From positions 1-64,000 of the forward strand of contig JAAZFC010000036.1 of NCBI GenBank assembly GCA_012511955.1: a stretch of DNA of 64,000 bases. The letters run 5' to 3'. Positions 53,097 through 62,028 of the stretch are shown here, piece by piece (within the stretch, counting starts at the first letter, position 1; each line of letters opens with the position of its first letter). This DNA comes from Fibrobacter sp. (GTDB lineage Bacteria > Fibrobacterota > Fibrobacteria > Fibrobacterales > Fibrobacteraceae). The notes under the pieces are model-generated. The model was given only the letters and a program-made list of their open reading frames with translations, did no database searches and was not told the origin of the DNA. Position numbers and translations under genes: made by a program.

Positions 53097-53108
53097 AATC
53101 AACAACAA

Positions 53109-53537
53109 TTAAGGACTTCCTACATATAAAACACTGAAGCCATTTTGGCACTCACACTTCAATTTACCACCGCATAATTCACGGGCGGGAAAGTATTCTA
53201 ATTCAACTTTTTTAGCTATTCGTCGATTAGTGTCTGTACCTAAATCTAAAATTTTCTTATGACATTCAAAAACTTCACCCTCTTCATCGGCATTAGGGTT
53301 GCACAAAAACATCTCCCCAGTTTCATCTTCTATATAATAAGCTCCTGTGCGGCACCGATCTGTGGTTTTGAACACAATATCGCCTAAAACTGTAGAACAC
53401 CACGATGTGGTAGGCGTTGTACCTTCAAGCTCTAAAATTTGCGCTATGCTGCGTTCTGTACACCATTCATGGCTTTCATTTTTAGAACATGCTACTAAGA
53501 ACAAAAATGACAAAATTAAAACTAAATATTTTTGCAT
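53109..53537 (-). CDS. Cys-rich lipoprotein of unknown function
   Basis: A 142-residue lipoprotein (lipid Cys in LVACSK, ~residue 17) with eight further cysteines after the anchor (for example WCTERS, SWCST, RCRTG, FLCN, FECHK, LCGGKLKCECQNG), suggesting several disulfides. The gene is monocistronic with a TATATT 6 nt before its ATG. It is located between the MCP gene and the TIGR02147 operon. Family not recognised. Confidence 0.6.
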   Translation of the reverse strand: MQKYLVLILSFLFLVACSKNESHEWCTERSIAQILELEGTTPTTSWCSTVLGDIVFKTTDRCRTGAYYIEDETGEMFLCNPNADEEGEVFECHKKILDLGTDTNRRIAKKVELEYFPARELCGGKLKCECQNGFSVLYVGSP

Positions 53538-53549
53538 AAGATAAATATA

Positions 53550-53579
53550 TCAAAAACGCCCTCCTTTTTGGAGAGCGTT
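53550..53579 (-). terminator. Intrinsic terminator of the chemoreceptor gene
   Basis: On the minus strand AACGC-TCTCC pairs with GGAGG-GCGTT around an AAAAA loop with one mismatch, then TTTTTG. It lies 18 bp after the MCP stop codon. Confidence 0.75.
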
Positions 53580-53596
53580 CACTTGCCGTAGGAAAA

Positions 53597-55651
53597 TTAA
53601 ACCCTAAACTGCCCCACTAGATTGTTTAGTTCTGCAGACAAACTAGCTAGGGAATCTGAAGCGGCAAGTAGCTCTTGGCTAGCGGTTTTAGACTCTTGGG
53701 CTGTGCTTTCCATTTCTGAAGCAGCGCTAGCCACACTCTGAAAGCCTTGGGAAACTTCATTCATATTGCTATTAATATGGCTCGTTTCGTTATCTAAGCC
53801 TTGTACCACTTGAGCAACTCCAGACATGGCTTGGTTTTGCCTATCCACTTCTGCTAAAATGTTTTCTGATGTAGTGTTAATTTCAGCTATTATATTAGTC
53901 ATTTGACTAAGCCCTTGTTTAGAGGCGTCAACACTGTTGCGCATGGCATAAACTTCCCTGTCTATGCTACCAATGGCATCAGCGGTTTGCCTCGCTAAAT
54001 CTTTAACTTCGCCTGCTACTACCGCAAAACCTTTACCCGCTTCACCAGCGGTGGCCGCCTCAATGGTGGCATTTAAAGCTAATAAGTTTATCTGCTCAGC
54101 TATATCTTCTATTAATTCCACCACATGACCCACTTGCTCCGCTGCTTGGGTGAGGTTTTCCATCTGGCCCTGCATATTTTCTGCCTGGGCACTAGCTTCA
54201 TTGGCTATTTCAAACTCCCTTTCGCAACCTTTGGCTATATCCTTTAAAGATTGTTGCATGGAATTTGACACTTCTGCAACTTTAGAGGTGGATTCTGCTA
54301 AGTTTCCCGCAGCATTGGTTACAGCACCTGCTCCTGTGGCTGCTTCTTCCATGGCCGACGCCACATGATGACCTTGATCATTAAGTGCATCAGCGGTGCG
54401 AGTCATCATTTGAGCTTGGGTATTTAGTTCCTCAGAAGCCCCAGCCAATGAATTTGACCGTTCCCCCACTTGCATTACTAAAGCTTGAATTTTAGAGGCA
54501 AAAACATTAAAAGCTTTGGATAAATCCCCTAATTCATCTATGCGATCTTCGGGCATGCGCTGAGTTAAATCTCCCTCACCTTCGGCGATATCACGCATGA
54601 TATCTGCAGTACGCCTAATAGGTCTTGTTATAGAAATTCCTATTATCCAAATAAATACTCCCATCAAAAGCAAAGCTATTACTTCTAAGGCAATCATGGC
54701 CTTGCGCATATCCCTAATAGGGGCCATCAAATCTGTAATAGGATAAACTGCTGATAAAGACCAATAGTGTTGGGTTACGCCAATTTCAATGGGTTTAAAG
54801 ACTAATAATGATTGCGAACCATCTAAAAGCGATGTTTTTACCAAACTGTGAGTCTTTCCGCTTTTAATGCTTTCTAACAGTTTTGGCTGTTCTTCGGGAA
54901 CATCGTCTCCTATTAGCTTACCTATCAACTGTGGATTACGGTGAGAAACCCTTAAACCATTATTGCCCAATAAAATCACATAGCCCCCCAATGGAGAGTA
55001 TGCATTCATTTTGTCTTGCAGTTGAGTTAGATCAATATCTACCCCAGCTATTCCCACAAATTTACCATTAATTTTCACTGGAACCACTAGAGATGTTAAC
55101 CAAGTTACATTACCGTGAAAATCATATTCAAAAGGGTCTAAAATTGCCTCTCTATTGCTTTGTTTTGCAAGGGTGTACCACTCATTTTCTGCAGTAATGG
55201 TATATTCCATATTAGGCATTTCTATGACAGTTTTTCCCTGTTCATTTAGCAAATAGCACATATAAAAATGGTTCCCAGCACTGGTGCGTTCTTCAGCGAA
55301 ATATTCTCCTCGTTCAAATACTACATAAGATGCTTTTACACCGTGATCTAGCATGCCAATAGTTAATTTATTTAGAGCGTCTTCTTTTTGATCTGCTGGT
55401 AAATCATAAAGCACTTCCGCCGACTTAGCAAACTGGCGCACTGTTCCCATTAACAACTCTAAATCAGTTTCCACATCTAAAGCCAAGCGTTCAGCCTCGG
55501 TGTTTGCCCATAATTCAATGCTTTCTTCTTGCAATCTTGTTGTGCGAACCATGGAATAAAGCACTATGGCTGTAATGCTTACAAATACTAAGATCAATGA
55601 CGATACTAATAATCTGTTTTGAATGGATTTGAATTGAAATAAGTTTTTCAT
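53597..55651 (-). CDS. Methyl-accepting chemotaxis protein with dCache-type sensor
   Basis: A 684-residue chemoreceptor: membrane segment 1 (LLVSSLILVFVSITAIVLYSM), a periplasmic dCache-like ligand domain (~35-310; YVVFERGEYF, LVVPVKINGKFVGIAGVDIDL), membrane segment 2 (MIALEVIALLLMGVFIWIIGI), HAMP (RPIRRTADIMRDIAEGEGDLTQR), and the signalling domain with the conserved hairpin tip (EDIAEQINLLALNATIEAA, GKGFAVVAGEVKDLARQTADA). It would feed CheA. The putative ligand is unknown; dCache domains often bind amino acids or organic acids. The flagellar operon in this window is a likely output. Confidence 0.93.
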   Translation of the reverse strand: MKNLFQFKSIQNRLLVSSLILVFVSITAIVLYSMVRTTRLQEESIELWANTEAERLALDVETDLELLMGTVRQFAKSAEVLYDLPADQKEDALNKLTIGMLDHGVKASYVVFERGEYFAEERTSAGNHFYMCYLLNEQGKTVIEMPNMEYTITAENEWYTLAKQSNREAILDPFEYDFHGNVTWLTSLVVPVKINGKFVGIAGVDIDLTQLQDKMNAYSPLGGYVILLGNNGLRVSHRNPQLIGKLIGDDVPEEQPKLLESIKSGKTHSLVKTSLLDGSQSLLVFKPIEIGVTQHYWSLSAVYPITDLMAPIRDMRKAMIALEVIALLLMGVFIWIIGISITRPIRRTADIMRDIAEGEGDLTQRMPEDRIDELGDLSKAFNVFASKIQALVMQVGERSNSLAGASEELNTQAQMMTRTADALNDQGHHVASAMEEAATGAGAVTNAAGNLAESTSKVAEVSNSMQQSLKDIAKGCEREFEIANEASAQAENMQGQMENLTQAAEQVGHVVELIEDIAEQINLLALNATIEAATAGEAGKGFAVVAGEVKDLARQTADAIGSIDREVYAMRNSVDASKQGLSQMTNIIAEINTTSENILAEVDRQNQAMSGVAQVVQGLDNETSHINSNMNEVSQGFQSVASAASEMESTAQESKTASQELLAASDSLASLSAELNNLVGQFRV

Positions 55652-55735
55652 GGTTAGTCTTCACCTTTTTTATGTTCACCTCTTCCATAAAGAATAATAC
55701 CAAGATTAATTACGAAAGCAAAGGTTAAAAATAAA

Positions 55736-55764
55736 TTGACACTTTTTTATTGCTTAATTATCCT
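55736..55764 (+). promoter_or_regulatory. Promoter of the cobalamin riboswitch-btuB operon
   Basis: A perfect TTGACA (55736-55741), 17-nt spacer, and TATCCT (55759-55764). The predicted start is the G at about 55771, just before the riboswitch core. Confidence 0.65.
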
Positions 55765-55770
55765 TGTAAA

Positions 55771-55900
55771 GTCGTAAGAGGGAATCTCGTGAAAATCGAG
55801 AACGGTCCCGCCGCTGTAATGGAGGACGAACAGGCAAAGCCACTGAACATAAGTTTGGGAAGGCGCCTCAGTAGAACAATCCCTGAGTCAGAACACCTAC
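55771..55900 (+). ncRNA. Cobalamin riboswitch
   Basis: The conserved blocks are readable in order: GGGAAT near 55780, GTGAAAATCGAGAACGGTCC, GCCGCTGTAAT, the B12-box AGCCACTG (55838-55845), GGGAAGGC, and the closing GAGTCAGAACACC (55885-55897). It lies immediately upstream of a B12-uptake operon, consistent with repression when adenosylcobalamin binds. A short hairpin GCACC-AAT-GGTGC (55914-55926) falls just beyond it and may be part of the expression platform. Open reading frames through this region are accidental. Confidence 0.92.
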
Positions 55901-55944
55901 TTACTTCGCTCACAGCACCAATGGTGCATAACATAGAGGAACTG

Positions 55945-57981
55945 ATGCGCGAGACATCTAAGATCCGAAAAACGCCTTGGGCACTGGTGTTTTTCTTTGT
56001 TTATTTTTTGTGCCTATTTATGGTTGCCCCTTTATGGGCACAAGTCGATTCTAATACTCAAGACCTTGGTATTATGCGTTTGGTGCAAAAAGCACCGCTT
56101 TTAAGCGCCCAAGGAACTCCCACCACCATTAAATCCGAAGCTTGGCAAGGACAAGGAATGAGTATCGCCGACTTGCTCGCTACTTTACCCGGCATCCAAA
56201 GTCGCCGTATGGGAGGCATGGGTAGTTTGCAATCTATTTCGGTGCGAGGCGTTACGGGCAACAAAGTATTGATTTGCCTAGATGGCGTACCCTTGGGAAA
56301 TGGCGCCAACTCTACAGTAAACTTAGGAGCCATAGACTTAAACCAACTTGAAAGCATAGAAGTTTGGAAAGGGCAAGTTCCTGCGCGCTTTGGAGGCAAT
56401 GCTTTGGGGGGAGTTATCAACCTGGTAAGCAAACGAGGCTTAAAAAAACAAGCTAATTTGCTTTTGGGATACGGTAGTCATCACACTGGGGAAGCCGCTT
56501 TAAGCGCTTTTGGTGAATTGCGCGATAGTGTGCAATGGCACTCTTCTTTGGCCTGGCGATTTTCTGACAATGACTATGATTTTTTAGATCGCAACGGCAC
56601 CGAATACAATTTAGACGATGATCGCTGGGTAAAGAGACGCAACGCCCAATACAACGAACTTAGCGGAACGCACGGTTGGTCGTGGCTTAAACCTAGCCAC
56701 ACTTGGCGATTAATGTTTTCCCATGCTCAAGAACAAGGAGGCAGCCCTGGACGCGAAGATCACCAAACCAAGGTTTCGGGATTTAAGCAACAATGGATTC
56801 AACCGCGCGTACAATGGCTCAGTAATAATTTTGAATCCCCGTGGCAACACGAAGCGGAGATTAATACCCGCATTGAAAAAAACATTTTGCACTGGTCCAA
56901 CCGCTTAGATGCTTTGGGATATTCTTATGGAAGTATGGAATACCAAGAATCTGGTAGCGTAGATTTGCGCATTGAACCATCGTATCGGCTGGTTTATCAA
57001 AGCCAAGATCATTGGGGCGGAGAATGGCATTTGCTGGCTGGTCACGAGCGTTTAAGCCCGCGTCAATATCCTGAAACCGACGCTCAATGGAAGTGGGATT
57101 TAGATCGCAGTTTTGCCCGCAGTGCCTGGGAAGCCTTTGTAGATCCTCTTTCTTGGTTAAGTTTAAATGGTATTTACCACATTGGCGCTTTTAGAGAGCA
57201 TAACCCTGGAGGAATATTACAAACCACATACATTGACACTATGCAGGCGCGCACCGACTATTTATGGCATCAATCTGCCCAAGCCGCCATGGGATTTGGT
57301 GCCAAAAACAGTCCTTTAAGAGCTAATATATCTATTGGCCGGCACTTTCGCATTCCCGATTTAACCGAGAGATACAGTACACATTTAGGCATTTTACCCA
57401 ATTATGACTTAAACCCCGAAACAGGCTGGAACTTTGAAGCAGCCACAGCAGCGCACATTCACAACACTACTTTACGCGCCACCGCATTTCGCACCGAAGT
57501 AAACAACGGAATCGTATATGTATATGCCGCAGGTTTTGCTAAACCTCACAATATGGGACTAAATCGCACCTGGGGTTTAGAACTAAGCCTAGACTCAAAA
57601 CCCACAAGTTTTGCACAGTTTGTTTTACATGGCACTTGGCAAGATCCCCGTAATTTATCTGCTCCAAAACATTATCACAATAAATTAACTCCCAATGAGC
57701 CTAAGTTTTCCCTAAGCGCGGAAAGCTACTTTAAACTCCCGTGGAATTTAGAACTCAACTATCGTGCCGAATGGAAATCCACACTTTATCACGATCAAGC
57801 TAACCTCATGGAAATCCCCCCACAAGACAACCATCATTTGGGTGTTTCTTGGGATATTTTCACCACTGCTCGCATCAGTCTTAATGCCACTAACTTGCGT
57901 GGTGGCGACTATCAACACATTCACTCAACTTACCCTACTCCAGGCCGTGAAATTCATTTAACCTGGAACCAAAAAATTTAA
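55945..57981 (+). CDS. btuB: TonB-dependent outer-membrane receptor, BtuB-like
   Basis: A 678-residue protein from the ATG at 55945, which has GAGGA 5 nt upstream. A longer reading begins inside the riboswitch and is rejected. Signal peptide WALVFFFVYFLCLFMVAPLWAQ, then a plug domain (~60-150; SIADLLATLPGIQSRRMGGMG, SVRGVTGNKVLICLDGVPL, LESIEVWKGQVPARFGGNALGGVINLVSKRG) and a 22-strand type barrel. The riboswitch and downstream cobalamin genes fix the substrate as a corrinoid. It is the first gene of the B12 operon. Confidence 0.93.
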   Translation: MRETSKIRKTPWALVFFFVYFLCLFMVAPLWAQVDSNTQDLGIMRLVQKAPLLSAQGTPTTIKSEAWQGQGMSIADLLATLPGIQSRRMGGMGSLQSISVRGVTGNKVLICLDGVPLGNGANSTVNLGAIDLNQLESIEVWKGQVPARFGGNALGGVINLVSKRGLKKQANLLLGYGSHHTGEAALSAFGELRDSVQWHSSLAWRFSDNDYDFLDRNGTEYNLDDDRWVKRRNAQYNELSGTHGWSWLKPSHTWRLMFSHAQEQGGSPGREDHQTKVSGFKQQWIQPRVQWLSNNFESPWQHEAEINTRIEKNILHWSNRLDALGYSYGSMEYQESGSVDLRIEPSYRLVYQSQDHWGGEWHLLAGHERLSPRQYPETDAQWKWDLDRSFARSAWEAFVDPLSWLSLNGIYHIGAFREHNPGGILQTTYIDTMQARTDYLWHQSAQAAMGFGAKNSPLRANISIGRHFRIPDLTERYSTHLGILPNYDLNPETGWNFEAATAAHIHNTTLRATAFRTEVNNGIVYVYAAGFAKPHNMGLNRTWGLELSLDSKPTSFAQFVLHGTWQDPRNLSAPKHYHNKLTPNEPKFSLSAESYFKLPWNLELNYRAEWKSTLYHDQANLMEIPPQDNHHLGVSWDIFTTARISLNATNLRGGDYQHIHSTYPTPGREIHLTWNQKI

Positions 57982-57996
57982 CAACAAGGAACAATC

Positions 57997-59115
57997 ATGA
58001 ACAAAAACATAATTTTTACCCTCGGTCTAATCGCATTACTAAGCGGCTGCATTTTTAGCAGCGATGACAAGAAAAAAGTTGATAACAAAGAAGATCCCAA
58101 AGTTTCTCAGCGGGTTTTTGTGCTGGCCTCAGATTACCAAACTGGCGAATTGCTTTGGCTAAACGATAATGCAGACTCCTTAGTTGACAAAGGTATTTTA
58201 GTACACCAAGACTCCAAACTAAAAGGTCGTGGAGATATGCTAATGGTTTTAGAAAGTTTTGGCAAAGACAACTTACTACGCCTCGACGCTAAAAAACCTG
58301 GCAAAAGTTCAATCAAATATCAAGTTTCGCTCCCTGAAAACTCCAACCCATTAGATATGGTTTTTCCTGCAAATGATACCGCCCATGGATTTTTAGCCCA
58401 AGGTAACTTACCCCACCTGCTTAAAATTGACCTCAGCACCGGAAAAGCTGTGGACTCCTTGGATTTAAGTGAATATAATGACCCTAGTAGTGAACATCCG
58501 AATATGCAAAATTTGCTAATCAGTGGCGATAGTTTATTTATTACCCTTGAAAGGCGTAAAAGTGATTTTAGCAATGAGTTAAACGGTTTATTAGTTATTG
58601 TTGACGCTCTTAAACTCACTGTGCTAGATACCGTAAACTTAGGTCTTTTTAATCCTAGTTCTATGGTTAGTTTTGACAACAACATTTATGTTTCATGCAC
58701 TGGTGTTTTGCCCTGGGATGGTAGTCCTGTGCCTGGAGATAGCACCCATGGAGTGGTTATAGTGGATCGCAAAACCAAAGAAGTAAGCACTTTAGCCTAT
58801 GATAAACAGCTAGGTGGATCCCCCATGCACATTACTTTTGACGAAAAAAACGCTAGACTCTTTATCACAGCTTTTAATTCTTTCGGCAATGCTGGAGTTG
58901 TATATATGTCCATAAAAGGTGGAAAAGTTAAGCAGATAGATGGCATCGAAGATTCTTTTGGAGGCTTAGTTTTTGATAACAAAAATCAAAAATTATATAT
59001 AGGTGACTGCGGCATGAACAATCCAGGAGTTAAAGTCTTTGCCAACGACAAACTCACAACTTTAGCCAGTGGTGGCGCCATGCCCCCATATAGCATCCAT
59101 ATTGCTAATTGGTAA
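57997..59115 (+). CDS. Beta-propeller lipoprotein, BtuG-like
   Basis: A 372-residue lipoprotein (lipid Cys in LLSGCIF, ~residue 18) followed by ~330 residues of repeated beta-propeller blades (GDMLMVLESFGKDNLLRLD, DMVFPANDTAHGFLAQGNLPHLLKID, SLFITLERRKSDF, SMVSFDNNIYVSCTG). In Bacteroides BtuG is a surface propeller lipoprotein that grips B12 for BtuB; position right after btuB in a riboswitch-controlled operon suggests the same job here. Similarity to BtuG itself was not computed. AAGGAA ribosome binding site 5 nt before the ATG. Confidence 0.75.
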   Translation: MNKNIIFTLGLIALLSGCIFSSDDKKKVDNKEDPKVSQRVFVLASDYQTGELLWLNDNADSLVDKGILVHQDSKLKGRGDMLMVLESFGKDNLLRLDAKKPGKSSIKYQVSLPENSNPLDMVFPANDTAHGFLAQGNLPHLLKIDLSTGKAVDSLDLSEYNDPSSEHPNMQNLLISGDSLFITLERRKSDFSNELNGLLVIVDALKLTVLDTVNLGLFNPSSMVSFDNNIYVSCTGVLPWDGSPVPGDSTHGVVIVDRKTKEVSTLAYDKQLGGSPMHITFDEKNARLFITAFNSFGNAGVVYMSIKGGKVKQIDGIEDSFGGLVFDNKNQKLYIGDCGMNNPGVKVFANDKLTTLASGGAMPPYSIHIANW

Positions 59116-59134
59116 AACTTTTTGAGGTGCTATT

Positions 59135-59746
59135 ATGTCCATTAATTTAACTCGTATCTATACTCGAGGGGGCGATAAAGGCAAAAGTAGCTTAGCTACG
59201 GGCGAAAGGGTCAGTAAATCTGACCTTCGCCTTGAAGCTTATGGCAGTAGCGATGAGCTTAATTGTCAAGTGGGAAGATTACGCGCAACTTTAGAGCAAA
59301 ATCGTGTGCTAAAAACCGTGCGACAGCAAGTATTGCCCCAACTAGCAGGCATTCAAGACCGTATTTTCGACTTAGGAACCATGCTTGCCACCACCCCTGA
59401 AAAACGATGGAAAGACATGCCCCAAGTGAGTAAAAACGATATTGCCACCCTAGAAGCTTGGATAGACCAATTTAACGCTGATTTACAACCTCTAAAAAGC
59501 TTTGTGTTACCCGGAACCAGCGTATTAGAAGCTGAAGCCCAGCTATGCCGCGCTATTTGCAGACGAGTGGAGCGGATTTTAGTGCGCATGATAGAAAATG
59601 ACATGCACTTAGATAAAGAAGTCTTGTCTTATATTAACAGACTTTCGGATTACTTTTTTGTTGTGGGTCGTTGGATCGTTAAAAACCAAGGTTTAAGAGA
59701 AAACTTATGGAGCAAAAGTTCTCCCAAAAGCAAAAAAAATGAATAA
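59135..59746 (+). CDS. pduO: Cob(I)alamin adenosyltransferase, PduO type
   Basis: A 203-residue enzyme that moves adenosyl from ATP to the cobalt of a reduced corrinoid. The family motifs are present: IYTRGGDKGKSSLATGERVSK (ATP binding), AYGSSDELNCQVGRLR, and the C-terminal CRAICRRVERILVRM and INRLSDYFFVVGRW. Residues after ~180 form a basic tail. Ribosome binding site GAGGTG. Overlaps the next gene by 8 bp. Confidence 0.92.
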   Translation: MSINLTRIYTRGGDKGKSSLATGERVSKSDLRLEAYGSSDELNCQVGRLRATLEQNRVLKTVRQQVLPQLAGIQDRIFDLGTMLATTPEKRWKDMPQVSKNDIATLEAWIDQFNADLQPLKSFVLPGTSVLEAEAQLCRAICRRVERILVRMIENDMHLDKEVLSYINRLSDYFFVVGRWIVKNQGLRENLWSKSSPKSKKNE

Positions 59747-60890
59747 AACTCTAATAATTTGTAGCATAATGCTGCTGTTATGGTCCTGTAGAGCGGAAAT
59801 ACCCCAAAACCAGAACTTTTCGGAAAATGTAAGCACCGAGTATGCAGTTAATTACCGCTTAGATTCCATTCCAGGCTATTTAATCTTGCATGTAGAACAG
59901 TTTTTTGATGAAAAATCCACCACTTATGGTTGGATTTTAAAAGATAAGCGCAATCCAGCTTGCCCTGAATGTAAAATCCCTATTAACTTCCAGAAATACC
60001 CCCTCATAGAATACCCTGTGTATAGCATCGCTGCGCTTTCGTCCACGCATTTAGGGATTTTAAGTGAACTAGACCTGCTTTCTCGAGTGGTAGCAGTTTC
60101 TCAAGCGCACTTAATACACGCCCCCTCCATACGCCAAGCTATTAAATCACAATCCGTGGCCGAAGTGGGCTTTGGGCCAAGCTTACAAATCGAACAGCTT
60201 TTACGCCTGCAGCCCGATGTGGTGCTAACCTTCGCCGTGGGCGATAGTCGTTTCGACGATTATGGTATTTTGCTAGATAACGACATCCCTACACTAATCG
60301 TAGCTGATTGGCAAGAAGTTCATCCCTTGGGGCGCTTAGAATGGATACGCCTTTTGGGAATACTCACTGGCACCGAAAACCGGGCAGATTCTGTATTTAA
60401 ACTACGCACTTACAAATATTTAGAGTTATGCTCTTTGGCCACCCAGGTAAAAAAGCACCCTAAAGTAATTACTGGTACATCTGAAGGGGAAAACTGGCGT
60501 TTGACAGGGGGCAACACTTTTTTCGCTCGTTTACTTCAAGACGCCCAAGCGGATTATTTGTTTGCCCATAGCACTTCACGCAATTCTTTTAAAATCAACT
60601 TCGAAGAGCTTTTTATAAAAGCTCACCAAGTGGATTACTGGATAAACCCAAGCCCTTGGAACACTCGTAGCGAAACCCTTAAAAATGAAAGTCGATTATC
60701 ACTTTTTAGCTTTTGGGAGAAGAACCATATTTTAATCCCTAACAAACGCAGAGCTAAAAATGGTGGCAATGAGTTTTGGGAATTGGGAATGGTACGCCCC
60801 GACCTTCTACTCAGCGATTTGTTACATTTTTTACACCCCGAACTAGGCTTAAGCGACAGTTCAGTCTTTTACCAATTTATGGAAGATTAA
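59739..60890 (+). CDS. btuF: BtuF-like periplasmic corrinoid-binding lipoprotein
   Basis: A 383-residue ABC-transporter substrate-binding protein of the PeripBP_2/BtuF-FepB class, here a lipoprotein (LLLWSCRA, Cys ~residue 17). The helical-backbone fold is suggested by AALSSTHLGILSELDLLSRVVAVS, the family-typical QPDVVLTF, LDNDIPTLIVADWQE and YLFAHSTSRNS. An N-terminal region of ~85 residues before the domain is longer than in E. coli BtuF. BtuC/D permease and ATPase genes are not in the window. It overlaps pduO and runs 1 bp before cbiZ. Confidence 0.82.
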   Translation: MNKTLIICSIMLLLWSCRAEIPQNQNFSENVSTEYAVNYRLDSIPGYLILHVEQFFDEKSTTYGWILKDKRNPACPECKIPINFQKYPLIEYPVYSIAALSSTHLGILSELDLLSRVVAVSQAHLIHAPSIRQAIKSQSVAEVGFGPSLQIEQLLRLQPDVVLTFAVGDSRFDDYGILLDNDIPTLIVADWQEVHPLGRLEWIRLLGILTGTENRADSVFKLRTYKYLELCSLATQVKKHPKVITGTSEGENWRLTGGNTFFARLLQDAQADYLFAHSTSRNSFKINFEELFIKAHQVDYWINPSPWNTRSETLKNESRLSLFSFWEKNHILIPNKRRAKNGGNEFWELGMVRPDLLLSDLLHFLHPELGLSDSSVFYQFMED

Positions 60891-60891
60891 T

Positions 60892-62028
60892 ATGATTTTA
60901 GCTGATTTTACAAGCTTTAAAGCACAAAAAACTCACCGTTCTATTTTAATAAGTCTAAAACAGCCCCATTTAGTGCTTAGCAGCAGTAGTGAAAATGGTG
61001 GGTTGCACAGCGATTTGAAATATGTGATTAACAATCAATGCTGTGAGGGCAGTGCATTACACCCAGTGGCAAAAGATTTGCATTTACTCAGTCGCCAAGA
61101 ATTGCATCAAAAAGTTTGCGCCGAAGTCCAAACAGACCCTAAACTCTCAGCCGTCATTACCACCGCCGCCAATATGGATTACGCTGCAATAAACACCCAA
61201 ACTTACGATGACACAACAGTTACAGCTATTGCCACTGCAGGAGTCGAAGGCAATGCCGGTTGCGCCGGGGATCCCGCCCAATGGCACGAAAGCCCAGACG
61301 GCATTGTTCCCGCCGATAAAAGTTTTAGCGGAACCATCAATATCATCTTAATTTTGCACCAATCCCTGAGTCCCAGCGCATTGGTTCGTAGCACCATTTC
61401 CGCCACCGAAGCCAAAAGCGCCGCTCTCCAAGAGCTAGCTGTGCCCAGTAAATACAGCAGTTCATTGTCCACCGGCACTGGCACAGATCAAATTGCCGCT
61501 ATCTGCCCCCTGGCAGATTCTCCGCGTTTCCACTGGTGCGGCCATCATTCCAAGCTGGGCGAGCTTATCGGCCTAGCCGTAAAAAGCGCCGTCAAAGAAG
61601 CTTTACGCTGGCAAAACGGCCTAGAAGCTTCGCGCACTCGCCATTTGAGCTACGCTTTGGGGCGCTTCGGTTTAACGCGCAAATACTTGGTAGAACAGTT
61701 AAAACTAGGCCAAAACGCGCCCCAAACAGACTTTTTGCTAGATTCTTTGCAAATGCTAGAAAATGACCCTCGAGTCAGCGCACAAGCCTACGCCATCGCC
61801 GCAGTGCTAGACCGCAAACAGTATGGGATTCTACCCAAAGCGAGCGTGCAGCAAAACTTAGTGGCGCAATGCGCCTTGCTGGCCACCGAACTGGGAGGAA
61901 AAGCCCAAAACTACAGCACAATTCACCCCGTTTTGCACCAAGAGTTTCTACAAGATACTCAACAATTTGATATACGCAAACTAGTGGTACGCGCCATAGA
62001 ATTAGGCTGGGAATACAAATGGAAATAG
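60892..62028 (+). CDS. cbiZ: Adenosylcobinamide amidohydrolase CbiZ, with extra C-terminal region
   Basis: A 378-residue protein. Residues ~60-225 are CbiZ: VITTAANMDYAAINTQTYDD, IATAGVEGNAGCAGDP, SATEAKSAALQELAVPSKYSSSLSTGTGTDQIA, then HHSKLGELIGLAVKSAVKEAL. CbiZ clips the aminopropanol side chain from corrinoids carrying the wrong lower ligand, allowing remodelling. The C-terminal ~150 residues (LDSLQMLENDPRVSAQAYAIAAVLDR) are a separate helical region I do not recognise. It overlaps cbiB by 10 bp. Confidence 0.87.
   Translation: MILADFTSFKAQKTHRSILISLKQPHLVLSSSSENGGLHSDLKYVINNQCCEGSALHPVAKDLHLLSRQELHQKVCAEVQTDPKLSAVITTAANMDYAAINTQTYDDTTVTAIATAGVEGNAGCAGDPAQWHESPDGIVPADKSFSGTINIILILHQSLSPSALVRSTISATEAKSAALQELAVPSKYSSSLSTGTGTDQIAAICPLADSPRFHWCGHHSKLGELIGLAVKSAVKEALRWQNGLEASRTRHLSYALGRFGLTRKYLVEQLKLGQNAPQTDFLLDSLQMLENDPRVSAQAYAIAAVLDRKQYGILPKASVQQNLVAQCALLATELGGKAQNYSTIHPVLHQEFLQDTQQFDIRKLVVRAIELGWEYKWK

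Noticed and set aside
55750-55944. N-terminal extension of BtuB reading from 55750
   Set aside because: The stretch is the cobalamin riboswitch; its conserved boxes override any coding reading, and the ATG at 55945 has a ribosome binding site and starts at the signal peptide.
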